Notes under the pieces: model-generated
Database searches by the model: none
Seen by the model: the letters and a program-made list of their open reading frames with translations, nothing else
What the model was told of the DNA's origin: nothing
Part shown: piece by piece, positions 62,606 through 64,000 of the stretch
How positions within the stretch are numbered: the stretch's first letter is position 1
Layout of the letters: every line of letters begins with the position of its first letter
Program-made: the position numbers and the translations under genes
NCBI GenBank assembly: GCA_021740905.1
Contig: JAIOYV010000005.1
Coordinates: forward strand, 62,001-126,000
Length of the DNA: 64,000 bases
From: Bacteroidales bacterium
GTDB lineage: Bacteria; Bacteroidota; Bacteroidia; Bacteroidales; M50B96
Direction: 5' to 3'

Positions 62606-63235
62606 ATGAAGACAAGTACCATAATCATTGAAGACAATGTAGAATACTGCAATGAGATTATTGAAAAATTGCGACTAATCGAGAATGTGCAAGTTCTTGG
62701 TTGTTTTCATTCCCTCGAAGATGCACTGGCTTTTCTCGACCGGGGGCAAACAGCAGATTTCTTTTTGGTCGATATTGGCTTGCCTGGGATGGACGGGATA
62801 TCCGGTATTGGGGAAATCCTTATGCGCAACCCGGAAACAAAAATTGCCATGCTCACCATTTTCGATGACAAGGAGCTTGTTTTCAATGCTCTTAAAAACG
62901 GGGCTTGTGGCTATCTTTTAAAAGGCGAATCGGAGGGCCGCTTTCAGAAAGCTATTGAGGAAATCGTTTCTGGAGGAGGGTTTTTCACTCCCTCAATAGC
63001 ACAGATGGTACTCAAATTTTTCAGGAAGAAACCATTTTCGAAACATAAAATAACCAAAAGGGAAAAGGAAATATTGCAACTAATGTCCGACGGGCTTGCA
63101 AAAAAACAAATCTCCGACCGTCTATTTATTTCCTACAGCACCGTTGACAGCCACGTAAAGAACATTTACAAAAAGCTTCATGTAAACTGCGGGGTGCAAG
63201 CAGTGATGAAGGCCAATGAGGAAGGATTGATATAA
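62606..63235 (+). CDS. NarL/LuxR-family response regulator
   Basis: 209 residues from ATG at 62606, one base after the kinase stop codon, so the two are translationally coupled. The receiver has the acidic pair ED (9-10), phospho-acceptor Asp56 in LVDIGLPGMDG, Thr84 and Lys106 (YLLKGE). The C-terminal GerE-type helix-turn-helix is complete (TKREKEILQLMSDGLAKKQI, STVDSHVKNIYKKL). It should be phosphorylated by the propeller kinase and bind DNA. A terminator follows. A separate gene 170 bases downstream encodes a near copy of its DNA-binding domain. Confidence 0.93.
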   Translation: MKTSTIIIEDNVEYCNEIIEKLRLIENVQVLGCFHSLEDALAFLDRGQTADFFLVDIGLPGMDGISGIGEILMRNPETKIAMLTIFDDKELVFNALKNGACGYLLKGESEGRFQKAIEEIVSGGGFFTPSIAQMVLKFFRKKPFSKHKITKREKEILQLMSDGLAKKQISDRLFISYSTVDSHVKNIYKKLHVNCGVQAVMKANEEGLI

Positions 63236-63260
63236 TTCTTTCCTGATTATTGATAAACGA

Positions 63261-63286
63261 AAAATCCCGTGTTTACGGGATTTTTT
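63261..63286 (+). terminator. Rho-independent terminator after the response regulator
   Basis: aaaatcccgt pairs with acgggatttt around a gttt loop, followed by further Ts. It separates the kinase-regulator operon from the small helix-turn-helix gene. Confidence 0.9.
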
Positions 63287-63406
63287 GTTTATCACGGCTT
63301 GTTTAGTTTTAGAGCCATAAAAGGAGAAGCAATTAGCATACGGGTACAAATGAGAAGACTATTAAAAAAACTGTTCCAGATTTGACAAGCAATTGAAATA
63401 CCGGTT

Positions 63407-63604
63407 ATGAATAATCCAATCACCCAAAGGGAAGTCGAAGTGCTGTTATTGGTGTCGGAAGGCAATACCAAAAAGCAAATCTCCGAAAAACTGAATATTA
63501 CTTATCACACGGTTGATTCTCATGTGAAAAATATTTATGCCAAACTCCAGGTCAATTGCGTGGCACAGGCGGTAATGAAAGCAATGAAAGAGGGATTGAT
63601 ATAA
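63407..63604 (+). CDS. Stand-alone LuxR-type helix-turn-helix protein
   Basis: 65 residues consisting only of a GerE-type DNA-binding domain (TQREVEVLLLVSEGNTKKQI, HTVDSHVKNIYAKL). By eye about 42 of 62 residues match the output domain of the response regulator encoded just upstream, with no gaps. An in-frame stop eight codons before the ATG excludes a longer form, and no receiver remnant is visible between the genes. It may be a functional small regulator, like GerE, competing with or assisting the full regulator, or a surviving fragment of a duplicated gene. The conserved core and intact frame favour function. A secreted protein gene starts 90 bases later. Confidence 0.7.
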   Translation: MNNPITQREVEVLLLVSEGNTKKQISEKLNITYHTVDSHVKNIYAKLQVNCVAQAVMKAMKEGLI

Positions 63605-63694
63605 AAACTGAAATAGAGAGAAGGGAAGTCTATAAATTACAACAGAAAGAAACGGAAATACTCAACACTAAATATTTGAAGAAAATTTTACGCT

Positions 63695-64000
63695 ATGAAA
63701 AACAAAACTATTCTATTCATTCTGCTATTTGCCCTTATTGGCAAAATTGGCTATTCGCAGGGCATTGGTATTGAGCCAAACACAAACATCATGGTACTTG
63801 AGGGCACAACCCTTGATGTAGCTGAAGGTTATCTGGTGATAAAATCGGATGCCACGGGCGATGCTTCCTTGCTGGACTACGGCACTGTTACTTATAGCGG
63901 AGGAGGCGAAGCTAAAGTTGACCGCTTTTTAACTGCCGGGCAATGGCATCTGGTCTCATCCCCGGTAACCAGCATTACGGTTGCTCCTTTTGCCGGGAAT
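63695..64000 (+). CDS. Secreted protein, probable T9SS cargo (3' partial)
   Basis: 102 codons are visible and the frame is still open at the window edge. ATG at 63695 starts a signal peptide (MKNKTILFILLFALIGKIGY, then SQ). The mature start (VLEGTTLDVAEGYLVIKSD, DRFLTAGQWHLVSSPV) resembles large T9SS-exported proteins that carry a 'GQWHLVSSP' module, related to the GWNLIS modules near 14690 of the giant adhesin. The sorting domain would lie outside the window. The small helix-turn-helix gene ends 90 bases upstream, so this gene could be its target or partner. Confidence 0.7.
   Translation, partial: MKNKTILFILLFALIGKIGYSQGIGIEPNTNIMVLEGTTLDVAEGYLVIKSDATGDASLLDYGTVTYSGGGEAKVDRFLTAGQWHLVSSPVTSITVAPFAGN

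Overview
The window comes from a member of the Bacteroidota, most likely a free-living anaerobe or facultative anaerobe of the class Bacteroidia. Three proteins end in type IX secretion system (T9SS) sorting domains, and porV, a T9SS outer-membrane component, is present. Promoters carry the Bacteroidota -7 element TAnnTTTG, most genes lack a strong Shine-Dalgarno site, and there is a single-chain pyruvate:ferredoxin oxidoreductase. The family-level placement is inference; the phylum is well supported.

Bases 1-22250 hold two very large surface proteins. The first (at least 5269 residues, 5' end outside the window) is a mosaic adhesin built from PKD, SprB, ASH, BACON, LamG, Ig-like and CARDB modules with a C-terminal T9SS signal. 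The second (1950 residues) joins an amidotransferase-like N-terminal domain to CARDB and jelly-roll modules and a T9SS signal. Bases 22365-31000 carry a secreted alpha/beta hydrolase, a three-gene minus-strand cluster (beta-barrel protein, transglutaminase-like protein and its catalytically degenerate paralogue), a cyclic-2,3-diphosphoglycerate synthetase-like GTPase and a lipoprotein with one SprB-like repeat. Bases 31070-37000 are housekeeping: acpH, nifJ and cca.

Bases 37400-44640 carry a cytosolic and an exported thioredoxin in tandem, a frameshifted T9SS-type relic, a 1006-residue PKD-repeat T9SS cargo protein, an L,D-transpeptidase and a barrel protein. Bases 44960-49525 encode the Trk potassium uptake pair and a DASS-family carboxylate/sulfate symporter. 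A 640-base non-coding inverted-repeat element follows. Bases 50230-57590 carry a small thioredoxin-like gene, ispF, porV, a probable surface-glycosylation pair (GT2 plus a TMTC-like membrane TPR protein), an ICMT-like methyltransferase and a UPF0316 protein. The end holds a barrel protein, a relic of a second UPF0316 gene, a propeller histidine kinase/NarL regulator pair, a stand-alone LuxR-type helix-turn-helix gene and the start of another secreted protein.

The genes fit one theme: building, exporting, glycosylating and sensing at a large proteinaceous cell surface. The most unusual signals are a small domain inserted at the same point in three SprB repeats of the giant adhesin (with a fourth copy near its C-terminus and a decayed stand-alone copy elsewhere), palindromic repeats of several families in many gene gaps (one captured in frame inside the adhesin gene), and two clear gene relics. 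No tRNA, rRNA, CRISPR array or transposase gene was recognised.
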